DNA from: Dehalococcoidia bacterium
Lineage (GTDB): Bacteria > Chloroflexota > Dehalococcoidia > Lucifugimonadales > UBA3495
Direction of reading: 5' to 3'
DNA: 64,000 bases
Assembly: GCA_022827095.1 (NCBI GenBank)
Contig: JAJDTP010000035.1
Coordinates: forward strand, 1-64,000
The notes beneath the pieces are model-generated. The model ran no database searches. It had not been told where the DNA came from and worked only from the letters and a program-made list of their open reading frames with translations. This document shows, piece after piece, positions 19,719 to 31,244 of this stretch; the first letter of the stretch is position 1; each line of letters opens with the position of its first letter. Both the position numbers and the translations under genes were made by a program.

Positions 19719-20924
19719 TCAGGGAATCGCGCCTTCCCGCCGGAACACCTCCGCCAACTTCTCCACGCCCTCCCAGATCTCCGCCTCGGAGGGTAGGGCG
19801 AAACATAGCCGGATGTACCTGGCTGCGGCATCCGGGTCGGCGGACCAGTCCGGCCCTGGGTTGAACGCGATGCCTTCCCGTAGCGCGGGGCCTTCCAGGG
19901 CGCGGGAATCCACCCCGTACGGCAGTTTGACCCACAGATACATCCCGCCTCGGGGAATTTCGAACTCGATGCTGGGACCGAACGACTCCCGCAGGGCGCT
20001 GCTCAACGTGTCGCACTTGCGCTGCAATGCCGATCGCATCTCCAGGATGTGGTCCTCGTAGTGGTTGGTGAAGTAGTCGCCCACGATCATCTGGTCCATG
20101 ACGCCGGTCCCAGCGTCGTTCTTGCGGGACAGCAACCGGCTCATCACGTCCCACGATGCGACGACGTAGCCCAGCCGCGTGCCGGGCCCCAGGGTCTTCG
20201 AGAAGGAGCCGATGTGCAGCACCCGGTTAGTGTCGTCCAGCGAGCGGATCGCGTTCTCGTACTCGCCCTCGAAGATGAGATCGGCGTAGCACTCGTCCTC
20301 AAAGATGGGCACGCCGTATTCCGCGCTCAACTCCAGCATTCGGTAACGCCGTTCCATCGTCAACACGGTGCCGGTGGGGTTCTGCAGGGTCGGGATCGTG
20401 TAGATATATTTCGGACGCACGCCCCGGCTCCGCAGGTCTTCCAGCGCCTGCTCCAGGTGGTCCATGCGCATGCCGTCATCGTCCACGTCGATGCCAACGA
20501 TGTTGACCTTGCGCCGCCTCAGGTTGCCCAGGGCACCCGAGAAACTGAACGCCTCGACGATGGCGGTGTCGCCCTCTTCCAGCAGGATCTCGTTGATCAG
20601 CTCAATCCCCTGGCCGGAACCCGACGTGATCAGAACGTCGTCGATCGTTGTGTTGATGCCGCGATGTTCACCCAGCTTTTCCACCAGGAACTCGCGCAAC
20701 GGGAGGATGCCCTGCGGCCCGCCGGAAAAGTTGTACATGGAGATGTTCCGCGGATCACCGCGAAACACTCTCTCCGCCGACTCGATGAACCCTTCCGTGG
20801 GAACCATCTCGGGGTCGCTGTGCCCGCCGATGAAGTTGTACTTGGGGTGACCTCCCCACGGGCCGGCGGGAGGCGGCAGGTTTCGGTTGAATAGCGCCGA
20901 ATAGTCCAAACCTTGCCCTGGCAT
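19719..20924 (-). CDS. PLP-dependent aminotransferase, class I/II
   Basis: 401 aa; 'YNFSGGPQGILPLREFLVEKL', 'PTLQNPTGTVLTMERR', 'SFSKTLGPGTRLGYV'. Confidence 0.9.
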   Translation of the reverse strand: MPGQGLDYSALFNRNLPPPAGPWGGHPKYNFIGGHSDPEMVPTEGFIESAERVFRGDPRNISMYNFSGGPQGILPLREFLVEKLGEHRGINTTIDDVLITSGSGQGIELINEILLEEGDTAIVEAFSFSGALGNLRRRKVNIVGIDVDDDGMRMDHLEQALEDLRSRGVRPKYIYTIPTLQNPTGTVLTMERRYRMLELSAEYGVPIFEDECYADLIFEGEYENAIRSLDDTNRVLHIGSFSKTLGPGTRLGYVVASWDVMSRLLSRKNDAGTGVMDQMIVGDYFTNHYEDHILEMRSALQRKCDTLSSALRESFGPSIEFEIPRGGMYLWVKLPYGVDSRALEGPALREGIAFNPGPDWSADPDAAARYIRLCFALPSEAEIWEGVEKLAEVFRREGAIP

Positions 20925-21037
20925 AAAGATGTTCCTCCCGTTCAGTGGGCGTGTCCTCGCGATGGGATTACCGCAACCGCGAGCATCCTATCACCGTCGC
21001 CCCAGTTGCGTCAGGCATTGCGGACGCCACCTTGCCG

Positions 21038-21583
21038 TCAGACGCCGTCGCTTTCGGGTCCCAGTTCCAGCAGCCGCATTCCCCGGTCCAACTGCTGGCC
21101 CGGCTCCACCGACACCCGACGCACCACGCCAGCCCGGGGAGCCGTGATCACCAGCTCCATCTTCATCGACTCCATCAGCGCGACGGTCTGGTTCCGCTCC
21201 ACCCGGTCTCCCTCGGACACCAGGACCTCCAGCACCGCTCCCGGCATGGGAGCCAGGATGTCCCCGGACGCATCGCCGCCGCCGCCGCCTCTGCGCCGGC
21301 TTTCCTCGCGTTGGAACACGAAAAGGTCGCCATCCAGCCACAGGTGCAGTTCCGCGCCCACCCAGGCCCAGGCGAACGGGAGGTTGCGCCCCGATTGGGT
21401 CCGGCACAGCCCTTCGCCCGTGGGCGCGGGATCGATTTCCAGAGTGATGGATGCTTCAGCACCGGTAGCTTCGTCGCCTTCCAGGCTGAAGGTGAACCGC
21501 CGGTCATCCTCCTCGGTGCGGTACCGGTACGTCGCGCCGGCGGACGGGTACGTTTCGCGCATCTGTCCCTGCCCGATGGTCAC
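21038..21583 (-). CDS. Biotin carboxyl carrier / biotin-lipoyl domain subunit of acyl-CoA carboxylase
   Basis: Biotinylation motif 'ALMESMKMELVITAPRAGVVRRVSVEPGQQLDRG'; GTG start overlaps the upstream stop (GTGA). Confidence 0.85.
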   Translation of the reverse strand: MTIGQGQMRETYPSAGATYRYRTEEDDRRFTFSLEGDEATGAEASITLEIDPAPTGEGLCRTQSGRNLPFAWAWVGAELHLWLDGDLFVFQREESRRRGGGGGDASGDILAPMPGAVLEVLVSEGDRVERNQTVALMESMKMELVITAPRAGVVRRVSVEPGQQLDRGMRLLELGPESDGV

Positions 21584-23088
21584 GGCAGCCTCCGCTCCCC
21601 GGCCGACTGCCACGGACTGACGTTGGGCCGGCGGTCCGTCGCTGTCACGGACGGCGTCGCCCCTGCGGCCTGCTGCGACGCCCACGCCGCCAGCGCCCTA
21701 GTGGTCATGCGGGTCTCGTCGGTTATGGCCGGTTGGGTTACTGCCGGGTTCCATTCCAGGAAACCGGTGTCGTACTCGCCCCGCTGGAACTGGGCATGGC
21801 CCATCACGGCTCGCAGCAGCGGGATGTTGGTGATCACCCCCAGCGCGAGAAACTCCGAGAGCGCAACCTCCATGCGCCGCAGGCTGAGATCGCGGTTGGG
21901 AGCCCACGCGATCAGCTTGGCCAGCATAGGGTCGTAGTAGATGGTGACTTCCTGCCCCTGCGCTACGCCGCTGTCCAGCCGCAGCCCGGGCCCGCTGGGA
22001 GGACGCCAGCGCAGCAGCGGACCGGTGGATGGCACGAAGTCACGGTAGGGATCCTCCGCGTAGATGCGGCACTCGACGGCGTGGCCGCGCGGTCGCAGGT
22101 CTTCCTGCTGCAAGGTCAAGGGTTCCCCGGAGGCGATCCGCACCTGCCATTCCACCATGTCCAGTCCCAGAACCACCTCGGTGACCGGGTGCTCCACCTG
22201 TAGCCGGGCGTTCATTTCGAGAAAGTAAAACTCGCTACTGCGCGTATCCAGCAGGAACTCCACCGTCCCGGCGTTGACGTATCCGGCCTCGCGGGCTACG
22301 GCCACGGCCGCTTCGCCCATGCGCCGGCGGAGTTCCGGCGTCAGGGCCGGCGAGGGGGTTTCTTCGACGATCTTCTGGTGGCGTCGCTGGATGCTGCACT
22401 CCCGCTCGCCCAGGTGAATCGTGTGGCCGAATCCGTCGGCCAGAACCTGGACTTCCACATGGCGCGGGTTGGCGACGTACCGCTCCAGGAATACGCGGCC
22501 GTCACCGAAGGCGCCCTGGGCCTCCCTGCTCGCCACTCCCATGTCGGAGTCCAATCCCTGCTGAGCGTTGATGACACGCATGCCGCGACCGCCGCCGCCG
22601 GCGGCCGCCTTGACCATCAGCGGGAACCCCCACCGTTCGACGAACTCTGCCGCCGCAGGGTCTCCCGGCAAGCACTCCGGAGAACTGGGAACCACCGGCA
22701 CCCCGGCGGCAGTGGCGATGTCCTTGGAGCGCAGCTTGTCTCCCAGGAGCGCCATGCTGTTCGCGGTCGGGCCGATGAAAGCAAGCCCTGCTTCCGCACT
22801 GGCCCGGGCGAACGTGGGGTTTTCGGACAGAAAGCCATACCCCGGGTGTATCGCGTCGGCCCCGCAGTCATGGGCGGCCTGTACGATCTTGCCGATGTCC
22901 AGGTACGTCTCTTCGGCGGTGCTACCCAATAACGCCACCGACTGTGCTGCCGTCAGCACATGGGGCGCGTCGGCGTCGGGATCCGAATACACGGCCACGG
23001 GAGAAATCCCCATGGCGCGAAGCGTCTGGTTGATCCGTACCGCTATTTCGCCCCGATTGGCGACCAGTACCTTCGAGAACATCGTCAA
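21580..23088 (-). CDS. Acyl-CoA carboxylase biotin carboxylase subunit
   Basis: 'FSKVLVANRGEIAVRI', 'DAIHPGYGFLSENP', 'KAAAGGGGRGMRV', 'ERECSIQRRHQKIVEE'. Confidence 0.95.
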   Translation of the reverse strand: MTMFSKVLVANRGEIAVRINQTLRAMGISPVAVYSDPDADAPHVLTAAQSVALLGSTAEETYLDIGKIVQAAHDCGADAIHPGYGFLSENPTFARASAEAGLAFIGPTANSMALLGDKLRSKDIATAAGVPVVPSSPECLPGDPAAAEFVERWGFPLMVKAAAGGGGRGMRVINAQQGLDSDMGVASREAQGAFGDGRVFLERYVANPRHVEVQVLADGFGHTIHLGERECSIQRRHQKIVEETPSPALTPELRRRMGEAAVAVAREAGYVNAGTVEFLLDTRSSEFYFLEMNARLQVEHPVTEVVLGLDMVEWQVRIASGEPLTLQQEDLRPRGHAVECRIYAEDPYRDFVPSTGPLLRWRPPSGPGLRLDSGVAQGQEVTIYYDPMLAKLIAWAPNRDLSLRRMEVALSEFLALGVITNIPLLRAVMGHAQFQRGEYDTGFLEWNPAVTQPAITDETRMTTRALAAWASQQAAGATPSVTATDRRPNVSPWQSAGERRLP

Positions 23089-23133
23089 AAATCCGGCGTG
23101 GGTCCCGGCGGGTGATTCACCGGGTGGCCGTGC

Positions 23134-24741
23134 TCACATCCGGAACACGCCGCGTTTCTGCTCCGGGAAGGGCGCGTTGATCGATGCCGCAATGCCCAGC
23201 CCAACCACGTCCCGCGTGTCCACCGGGTCGATGATGCCGTCGTCCCACAGGCGGGCGGTGCTGTAGTAGGGATCCCCCTCCTCCTCGTACTTCTGCAGGA
23301 TGGGACGCTGTAGCTCGTCCCTCTCCTCCTGCTCCAGCGTCCTGCCCTGCCGCTCCAGTTGCTGTAGCCGGATCGTCGCCAGGACCTCGGCCGCCTGCTG
23401 GCCGCCCATCACCGAGATCCGCGCGTTGGGCCACGTCCACAGGAACCGCGGCTGGTACGCCCGCCCGCACATCCCGTAGTTGCCGGCCCCGAAGGAACTG
23501 CCGATGATCACGGTGAACTTGGGCACGGACGCGTTGGACACGGCCATGACCATCTTCGCGCCGTCCTTGGCGATGCCGCCGGCCTCGTACTGGCTACCCA
23601 CCATGAATCCGGTGATGTTCTGGAGGAACAGCAGGGGAATGCCGCGCTGGCTGCACAGCTCGATGAAGTGCGTCCCCTTCAGTGCGCTCTCGGAGAACAG
23701 CACCCCATTGTTGGCAACCACTCCCACCGGATACCCCCAGATGCGCCCAAAGCCGCACACCAGGGTCTGCCCGTACTCGCCCTTGAACTCGTGGAACCGG
23801 CTCCCGTCCACGATCCGGGCGATCACCTCACGCACGTCGTACTGCCGCCGGTTGTCCGGCGACACGATGCCGTACAGCTCGGCGGGGTCGTGGGCCGGCG
23901 GCTCCGGTACTGATACCTCGAAGGGGGGATCTCTCCGGCGCACGAAGTTTTCGATTATGTCCCGGGTGATGGCCAGGGCGTCCTCATCATCGGCCGCCTC
24001 GTGGTCCGCCACGCCGGAAACCCGGGTGTGCACCTGCGTGCCGCCCAGCGTCTCCGGATCCACCTCCTCGCCGGTTGCCGCCCGCACCAGCGGCGGCCCG
24101 CCGAGGAATATGGTGCCCTGCTGCCGCACCATCACCACCTCGTCGCTCATGGCCGGAATGTACGCCCCGCCGGCCGTGCATGAACCCATTACCACCGCGA
24201 CCTGCGGAATGCCTGCGGCGGACATCTGCGCCTGGTTGTAGAAGATTCGCCCGAAGTGGTCACGGTCGGGGAACACCTCGGCCTGCAACGGCAGGAACGC
24301 GCCGCCCGAATCCACCAGATAGATGCACGGCAGGTGGTTTTCCAGCGCGATCTCCTGGGCCCGCAGGTGCTTCTTCACTGTGATGGGGTAGTACGTGCCG
24401 CCCTTGACCGTGGCATCGTTGGCCAGGATCACCACCTCTTTCCCCTGCACCACGCCTACGCCGGTGACGATTCCCGCCGACGCCTCCTCACCGTCGTACA
24501 TGTCCCACGCCGCCAGGGGGCTCAGTTCTAGGAAGGGCGTGTTGGGGTCCACCAGCCCGTCGATCCGCTCCCGCGCCAGCATCTTGCCCCGGCTGCGGTG
24601 CAGGTCCACTGCCCGTTGTCCGCCGCCGGCGCGCACCTGCGACAAGCGCTCTTTCATGTCCCGCACCAGCGATTCCATACGCGCCTGGTTGTCCTGGAAA
24701 TCGCGCTGGTCAGCGCGGATGTTGGAACCGATTACTTCCAT
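23134..24741 (-). CDS. Acyl-CoA carboxylase carboxyltransferase subunit
   Basis: 535 aa; '[24 protein letters not shown]', '[30 protein letters not shown]', '[28 protein letters not shown]'. Confidence 0.95.
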   Translation of the reverse strand: MEVIGSNIRADQRDFQDNQARMESLVRDMKERLSQVRAGGGQRAVDLHRSRGKMLARERIDGLVDPNTPFLELSPLAAWDMYDGEEASAGIVTGVGVVQGKEVVILANDATVKGGTYYPITVKKHLRAQEIALENHLPCIYLVDSGGAFLPLQAEVFPDRDHFGRIFYNQAQMSAAGIPQVAVVMGSCTAGGAYIPAMSDEVVMVRQQGTIFLGGPPLVRAATGEEVDPETLGGTQVHTRVSGVADHEAADDEDALAITRDIIENFVRRRDPPFEVSVPEPPAHDPAELYGIVSPDNRRQYDVREVIARIVDGSRFHEFKGEYGQTLVCGFGRIWGYPVGVVANNGVLFSESALKGTHFIELCSQRGIPLLFLQNITGFMVGSQYEAGGIAKDGAKMVMAVSNASVPKFTVIIGSSFGAGNYGMCGRAYQPRFLWTWPNARISVMGGQQAAEVLATIRLQQLERQGRTLEQEERDELQRPILQKYEEEGDPYYSTARLWDDGIIDPVDTRDVVGLGIAASINAPFPEQKRGVFRM

Positions 24742-24824
24742 GATGCCTTCTGGAGAATGCTATCGCCTGTTGGATGCCCATTATATTCCCAGCGGACGGC
24801 GCTGTCAGAAAGCGAGACCACTCT

Positions 24825-26609
24825 CTAGATCCCCATGGGCCACACCCACATTATCGCTGGTATGCAAACCGCGACGATCACCACCACCAGCGGGAACCCC
24901 ATTATCAAATAATCTGCAAAGCGGTATCCGCCCGGCCCCATCACGATCGTATTGGACTGGTGACCGATGGGCGACAGGAAGGCCGCCGAGCCGCCAATGG
25001 CCACCGCCATCAGGAACGGGTCCAGCGATGCGCCCATGTTTTGCGCGACCTTGATCCCGATGGGCGCCATCAGGATCACCGCCGCGGCGTTGTTGATCAC
25101 GGCCGACAGCAGCATCGTGGTCACCAGGACGATCCCCAGCATGGCCCACGGAGGCAGGAAGCCTCCCCAGTCCGCAAAGGTAGCCGCGATGCGCGCCGCG
25201 CCTCCCGTGGTTTCCAGGGCCTCGCCCACGGGTATCATCGCCCCCAGCAGGATTATCACCGGCCAGTCTATGGCCTCGTAGGCTTCCTCCAGTGTCACGA
25301 TCCTTGTTACCAGGAGGACCACCACGGCGGCCACGAAAGAAACCTGGACCGACAAAACGCCGAAGGACGTCAGCAGTAGCGCCGTCGCAAACACGGCGAT
25401 GGGAAACAGGAGACGCCGCTGCTGTCCGATGCGCAGTTCCCGTTCGGCCAGGGGAAGCAGACCCAACCGCGGCAGGCCCGTCTGCACGACTTCCGCCGGC
25501 CCTTGCAGCAGCAGCACGTCGCCGACCCTGAAGTTGATATGGCTCAGCCGGCGGATGAAACGCTGCCCGCGCCGGGACACTCCCAACAAGTTCAGCCCGA
25601 ACTCCGAGTGCAGCCGCAGTTCTCGCGCGCTCCGGTCCTGGGCCTGGCTGCCCGGCGTCACGATGGCCTCCACTACCGTCACGTCCGCTGATCCCAGCGT
25701 CTGGCTGATGTCGGATGCCACATCGCCAGATCCCTCCAGTTCAAACCCCGTGGCATCCATGAAAGCGCGGATTTCCTCCGGGTCGCCCTCGATGATCAGC
25801 ACGTCGTTGCCGTCGACAATCTGATAGCTGGAGGGCGCACCGTACACGATGCCCCGGTGCAGGAGCCCGACAATCGCCACGTCTTCATCCGAAGCGTCTT
25901 CGATGTCGTGCAGGCGCATGCCCACGAACCTGGAGTCTTCCGGCACCCGAACCTCGGTCATGTAGCTCTCGATGTCCAGCGTATCTCCCAGAGTGAGCGG
26001 CGTCTGCCGGACCGGGATCAGGCGCTAGCCGATAAGCACAATGAAGACGACGCCGGCCGCGGTAATCGCCAGCCCGACCAGCGTGAAGTCGAACATATTG
26101 AACGCAACGCCGGTCTGTTCGGCGCGGAAGTTGGAGATGATCACGTTCGGCGGCGTGCCGATGAGGGTCATCATCCCGCCCAGCAGCGACGCAAAGGCCA
26201 GGGGCATGAGGTAGCGCGACGGCGGATGCCCGCTCCGGCTGGACACCCGCACAGCTACCGGCAACAACAGGCTCACCGCGCCCACGTTGTTCATGAACGC
26301 CGAGAGAAACGCCGTCAGGCCAGACAGCGCGGCGATGCGCAGGGTCAGGTACTCGGGTATCCGCGCGTACCAACCGGCGATCACGTCCACCACACCGGAG
26401 TTGTAGAGGGCCCGGCTCAGGACCAATACGGCAGCCACTGTGATCACCGCCGGGTGGCCGAACCCCTGATAGGCCTCCGCAGCCGGCACGATACCGGCCA
26501 CTGCCAGCACCAGCAAGGCCAGGACGGCGACGATGTCGTAGCGCCACTTCCCCACCACGAACAGCACCAGTGACAGGGCGAGGACCGCAAATACAATGGC
26601 CTCATTCAT
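24825..26609 (-). pseudogene. SLC13-type permease with TrkA-C-like domains, interrupted by in-frame TAG at 26025-26027
   Basis: ORF 26025-26609 and ORF 24825-25961 are in the same frame. Across the stop: 'FIVLIG*RLIPVRQTPLTLGDTLDIESYMTEVRVPEDSRFVG'. Confidence 0.8.
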
Positions 26610-26795
26610 ATTGCTGTTTCCTCGGTGCAGCGGCCACACGGTGGCGAGACCGCAAAAATAGGCAAAAAACCGACCATCGGGTCATCCGCCGTCATTGGGC
26701 ACGAACGATGCGGCGGATTATATAGCAATAAACCAAGGCTTCCGTGCGAAAGTGCGCCACGGCGGGAGGAGAGTACGCCGAAGCGAAAGCCGGCG

Positions 26796-26958
26796 CGTAA
26801 CTGTTCAGAATTCAGGAGGTTGCAATTGCGAGCGCAGCGCGGCAATCTCGTCGGTGCAGGGGCGTCCTTCAGGGCAGACGTTGCTGCTATGGCGTTGAGA
26901 TTGCCACGGCGCAAGCGCCTCGCAATGACACTTCCCCCACAAGTCTGAACAGTTACGC
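26796..26958. repeat. MITE-like element, family B, with perfect 15-bp TIRs
   Basis: 'gcgtaactgttcaga' (26796-26810) and 'tctgaacagttacgc' (26944-26958) are exact reverse complements; core equals the family A/B core. Confidence 0.85.
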
Positions 26959-27042
26959 CTGCACAAAATCGATGACTGCCGACCGCCGCCGGAGGTATAT
27001 TGTTTCGATGCCCGGAGTCTCATTCCACTAACGGAGATCAAG

Positions 27043-27897
27043 ATGACCACCTTTGCCAGTCGAATTGACCTTTTCGAGAGCGAAGCTCGGATACTGCTCG
27101 ATTTTCTCGCGAGAATCCCGCAAGACTCCTGGGCCGCCGACAGCGCCTGCGCAGGCTGGACGGTGGCCGACGTGATTGGCCACCTCACCAGCGTCGACCT
27201 GTCCAACCGCCTGATCCGGGGATTAGCCGGGGATTACTCGACACCGGAAGGGTCTGCTCCGCCGGAGCAGCATGACGAGGATACCTTCGCCCAAAGCATC
27301 TACCAGCGCGCGCTGGACGCCAGCCAGCGGTTGGGCGACGGGCTGCTGGAAGACTTCACCCAGCGCATGGACGAGACTGTGGCCCTGTTTCGGCGGGTCG
27401 AGCCCGACCAGTGGGACAACCTCGTCTACTGGCCTCCCGGGCCCATGTCGGTGGACGTGCTGCTGACCCAGCGCATCGCCGAGTTGACCATGCACGGTTG
27501 GGACATTCGCTCCCGGCTGGAGGACGATTACCATCTGTCCGACGGCAGCGTGGCCGCGTTGCTGGACACCGTCGACCGGGCCGTGCGCCGCGCCTTCCGG
27601 CCGGATCCGTTGCTGGCGGGCCGGCCCCTGCGCTACCGGTTCAGCATCGGCCGGCCGGAGGCCAGGGTGATTGACCTGGTGCTGAGCGACGATGCCGCCG
27701 AGATCATCGAGGACCCGTCAGGCGGAACACCGGCGGAGCAGCCTCACGTCACATTCGAATGCGACGGCGAGACCTGTGTCCTGATCCTGTACGGTCGCCT
27801 GACCTCCCACGACGCAGTGGCCGCCCGCCGGCTAACGGTTGCGGACGGCGAGTCCTACCTGGCGGCCACCTTCGGGGACCGATTCGTGGGGGGCTGA
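27043..27897 (+). CDS. Maleylpyruvate isomerase-like / DinB-superfamily protein
   Basis: 'DSACAGWTVADVIGHLTSVDLSNRLI', 'RIAELTMHGWDIRS'. Confidence 0.8.
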   Translation: MTTFASRIDLFESEARILLDFLARIPQDSWAADSACAGWTVADVIGHLTSVDLSNRLIRGLAGDYSTPEGSAPPEQHDEDTFAQSIYQRALDASQRLGDGLLEDFTQRMDETVALFRRVEPDQWDNLVYWPPGPMSVDVLLTQRIAELTMHGWDIRSRLEDDYHLSDGSVAALLDTVDRAVRRAFRPDPLLAGRPLRYRFSIGRPEARVIDLVLSDDAAEIIEDPSGGTPAEQPHVTFECDGETCVLILYGRLTSHDAVAARRLTVADGESYLAATFGDRFVGG

Positions 27898-27904
27898 AAC
27901 GGCT

Positions 27905-29743
27905 TCAGGCGCGAACTTTCCCGCCGTCCCTGCGCCGGCGCTTTCGGTCCAGGGCGGAGAGTTCCATCTTGCGGATACGAAGGTTCTGCGGAGTGACCTC
28001 CACCAGTTCGTCATTCGAGATGAACTCCAGCGTCTCCTCCAGGCTCATCCGGATGGTGGCGTTCAGCCGCTCGGCGACGTCGGCCGTGGATGAGCGCATG
28101 TTGGTCAGCTTCTTTTCCTTGCAGACGTTGATCTCGATGTCCCCTTCCTGACGGCGGCTCCCCACCACCATGCCCTCGTACACCGGCGTGCCGGGGTCGA
28201 TGAAGGTGTCGCCCCGACGCTGGGCGTTGAGCAGTCCGTAGGTGACGGCCGGCCCGCCTTCGGATGCCACCAGCGCGCCACCTCGTTGTGACTTGATCTC
28301 GCCCTGCATCAACTCGTAGGACTCGAAGGTGCTGTTCTTCACCCCGTCGCCACGGGTTGTGCGCAGGAAAAAGGCATTGAAACCGATCAGGCCACGCGTG
28401 GGGATCTTGTACTCCATGTGCACGTAGCCGTCGTCGCCGTAGCGCATGTCCCGCATCTGCCCCAGGTGGGCGGCGAGGTACTCGGTGAGCACACCCACGT
28501 ATTCCTCGCGGGTGCTGAGGGTCAGGATTTCGTGAGGCTCGTGCGTCTTGCCGTTGATGGTTTTGGTCACCGGCACGGGGCGCGAGACCTGGAACTCGAA
28601 CTGCTCGCGTCGCATGGTCTCGACCAGGATGGAAAGGTGCAACTCGCCGCGGCCCGCCACCACGAAAATATCAGGGCTGGATGTGGTCTCCACCCGCAGG
28701 CTCACGTTGGTGCGCAGCTCGCGCAGCAGCCGCTCGTAGAGGTTGCGCGACGTGCACCGCCCGCCCTCGCGTCCCACGAAGGGCGAGGTGCTGACCCCGA
28801 AGGTCATGCGAACCGTCGGTTCCTGGATGTCGATGGTGGGCAGCGCCTGCGGGTCTTCCGCGCTGGCGATGGTGTCGCCGATTGCCACGCCCTCGGGGCC
28901 GGTCACCGCCACGATGTCGCCGGCGTGAGCCTCGGAGACTTCGACACGCTCCATGCCGTGGAACACGAAGATCCGCTCCAGGGGATGCGTCGTGATCTCG
29001 CCGTCCCGGTTGATCAGCGCCACGTGCTCCCGCAGCCGCAGCGTGCCGTGGGTGACGCGGCCCACCGCCACCTGGCCCAGGTAGTTGTCGTAGTCCAGCG
29101 CGGCCACCAGCATCTGCACCGGCTGGTCGGGATCCCCGGTGGGAGCCGGCACCGAGTCCAGGATGGCGTCAAACAGGGGCTGCATGTCCGCGCCCGGCTG
29201 GCCCGGGTCGATGGTGGCGTAGCCCTGCTTCGCGGAGGCGTACAGCACTGGAAAGTCCAACTGTTCCGCGTCGGTGGCCAATTCCAGGAACAGGTCCTGC
29301 ACCAGCGTAACCACCTCCTCGACCCTCGCCTCTGGGCGGTCAATCTTGTTGATGACCACCATGGGATTGACGTTCTGCTCCAGCGCCTGGCGCAGCACAT
29401 AGGTGGTCTGCGGCATGGGGCCGTCCACGGCGTCCACCAGCAGCAGGCAGCCGTCGGCCATGTTCATGACCCGTTCCACCTCGCCGCTGAAGTCCGCGTG
29501 CCCCGGCGTGTCGATGATGTTGATCCTGACCCCGCGGTAGGACACCGAGGCATTCTTGGCCAGGATGGTAATGCCGCGCTCGCGCTCCAGCGGGTTGGTG
29601 TCCATGATCAGCTCGCCCACGTCCTGGTGGGCGCGAAACACCTGGCCCTGTTTCAGCAGCGCGTCGACCAGGGTCGTCTTCCCGTGGTCGACGTGGGCGA
29701 TGATAGCCAGGTTGCGTATGTGGTTGTTGTGGCAGTCGTTCAA
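27905..29743 (-). CDS. typA: Translational GTPase TypA/BipA
   Basis: 612 aa; '[24 protein letters not shown]', '[14 protein letters not shown]', '[15 protein letters not shown]', 'INKIDRPEA'. Confidence 0.97.
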   Translation of the reverse strand: MNDCHNNHIRNLAIIAHVDHGKTTLVDALLKQGQVFRAHQDVGELIMDTNPLERERGITILAKNASVSYRGVRINIIDTPGHADFSGEVERVMNMADGCLLLVDAVDGPMPQTTYVLRQALEQNVNPMVVINKIDRPEARVEEVVTLVQDLFLELATDAEQLDFPVLYASAKQGYATIDPGQPGADMQPLFDAILDSVPAPTGDPDQPVQMLVAALDYDNYLGQVAVGRVTHGTLRLREHVALINRDGEITTHPLERIFVFHGMERVEVSEAHAGDIVAVTGPEGVAIGDTIASAEDPQALPTIDIQEPTVRMTFGVSTSPFVGREGGRCTSRNLYERLLRELRTNVSLRVETTSSPDIFVVAGRGELHLSILVETMRREQFEFQVSRPVPVTKTINGKTHEPHEILTLSTREEYVGVLTEYLAAHLGQMRDMRYGDDGYVHMEYKIPTRGLIGFNAFFLRTTRGDGVKNSTFESYELMQGEIKSQRGGALVASEGGPAVTYGLLNAQRRGDTFIDPGTPVYEGMVVGSRRQEGDIEINVCKEKKLTNMRSSTADVAERLNATIRMSLEETLEFISNDELVEVTPQNLRIRKMELSALDRKRRRRDGGKVRA

Positions 29744-29842
29744 GCGTATTCACCTCGCGCGCATTCAAGGATATCATCCATGCCATCGAATTCGCCGGCG
29801 GAATGACTCAGGCCGCCCACGGTGAACAGGAGGGACAGAACC

Positions 29843-31078
29843 ATGACCAGCCCAGCCACAGCATCCAAGGAAACTCTCGCCACCAGTTCCAACTCCACCA
29901 TCGAATCTTCCAGACAGGAACTGTTTGACCTCTCAAAAGACGTCCACGCCCATCCGGAACTGAACTACGAGGAGTATTACTCCTCCAACGCCCTGGCCGG
30001 ATTCCTCGAGCAGCACAACCTGCCCGTGGAGCGCGGCGTCGGCGGCATCGAAACCGCGTTCCGGGCCACCATCCCCGGCGGGGCCGGCGACGGCCCCACC
30101 ATCGCGGTGCTAGCCGAATACGACGCGCTGCCCGAGATTGGACACGGCTGCGGGCACAACCTCATCGCCATGGCCGCCATGGGCGCGGCCCTGGGCCTCC
30201 AGGCCAATGCGGCCAATCTGCCCGGCCGCATCGAGATTATCGGCACGCCGGCCGAGGAAGGCGGCGGCGGCAAGATACGCTTGCTGGAGGCCGGCGTGTT
30301 CGACGGCATTGACGCGACCCTCTCGTCCCACCCCTTTTCCAACCGCACCGTGGTCCCCGCGACGGCAACCAGCGGCGAGAGCTGGAGCCTGGCCATGGTG
30401 GGCTACCGCTACATGTTCCACGGCCGGGCCGCCCACGCCGCCGCCGCGCCCGAGGCCGGCATCAACGCGCTGAACGCAGTGATCCACCTGTTCACCGGCA
30501 TCGACGCCCTGCGTCAGCACTTGCGGGATGACGTGCGCATGCACGGCGTCATCACCGACGGCGGTCTGGCGCCCAACGTGGTGCCCGAGTTCGCCGCCGC
30601 CAACTTCATGCTCCGTTCGCGGGACGGCCAGTACCTCAGCAACGAGGTGGTGGGCAAGGTGGCGGCAATCGCCGAGGGAGCCGCAGCCATGACCGGCGCC
30701 CGACTGGAGATCGAGGAGTTCTACCCCTTCTACGAGAATGTCCAGCCCAACGTGGTCCTGGCCCAGGCCATGTCCGCCAATATCCAGGCTCAGGGCATCA
30801 AGCTGGATGAACCCGTCGCCGGACGCCCGGGCAGCGGCGCATCCACCGACTTCGGCAACGTGAGCCAGGCGATGCCCGCCTTTGAGCTTCGCTATGCCGT
30901 CAGCGAGACGCCGGTGGCGTCCCACACCCGCGATATGTGCGAGACGGCCATCACCGACCTGGCGCTGTCCAACGCGCTGTCCGTGGCCAAGGCCCTGAGC
31001 CTCACCGCCAGCGACCTGCTCTGCGACGCCACCCTGGTAGAAGCGGCCAAGACCGAGTTCGCCCAGCGCAGCAGCTAG
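29843..31078 (+). CDS. M20 family metallopeptidase / amidohydrolase
   Basis: 'DVHAHPELNYEEYYSS', 'AVLAEYDALPEIGHGCGHNLIAMAAMGAALGL', 'GRAAHAAAAPEAG'. Confidence 0.93.
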   Translation: MTSPATASKETLATSSNSTIESSRQELFDLSKDVHAHPELNYEEYYSSNALAGFLEQHNLPVERGVGGIETAFRATIPGGAGDGPTIAVLAEYDALPEIGHGCGHNLIAMAAMGAALGLQANAANLPGRIEIIGTPAEEGGGGKIRLLEAGVFDGIDATLSSHPFSNRTVVPATATSGESWSLAMVGYRYMFHGRAAHAAAAPEAGINALNAVIHLFTGIDALRQHLRDDVRMHGVITDGGLAPNVVPEFAAANFMLRSRDGQYLSNEVVGKVAAIAEGAAAMTGARLEIEEFYPFYENVQPNVVLAQAMSANIQAQGIKLDEPVAGRPGSGASTDFGNVSQAMPAFELRYAVSETPVASHTRDMCETAITDLALSNALSVAKALSLTASDLLCDATLVEAAKTEFAQRSS

Positions 31079-31103
31079 AAATCGTGCCGGCTCGTCGCGG
31101 TGC

Positions 31104-31232
31104 TAGAACGATTGCAAAGGCTTTTCATCCGCTCATGGTGAGCCTGTCGAACCATCAACCACCGCGGCGAGCATCCTTCGACAAGCTCAGGATGAGCGGA
31201 AAAGGGTTACGCGGTGGTCTTGCAATCGTCCT
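31104..31232. repeat. MITE-like element (third family) with TIRs and near-perfect 10-bp flanking direct repeats
   Basis: TIR 31104-31117 'tagaacgattgcaa' / 31220-31232 'ttgcaatcgtcct'; flanks GTCGCGGTGC (31094-31103) and GTCGTGGTGC (31233-31242). Confidence 0.7.
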
Positions 31233-31244
31233 GTCGTGGTGCGT

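Noticed and set aside
28418-29806. 462-aa plus-strand ORF
   Set aside because: Antisense to typA, which is unambiguous.
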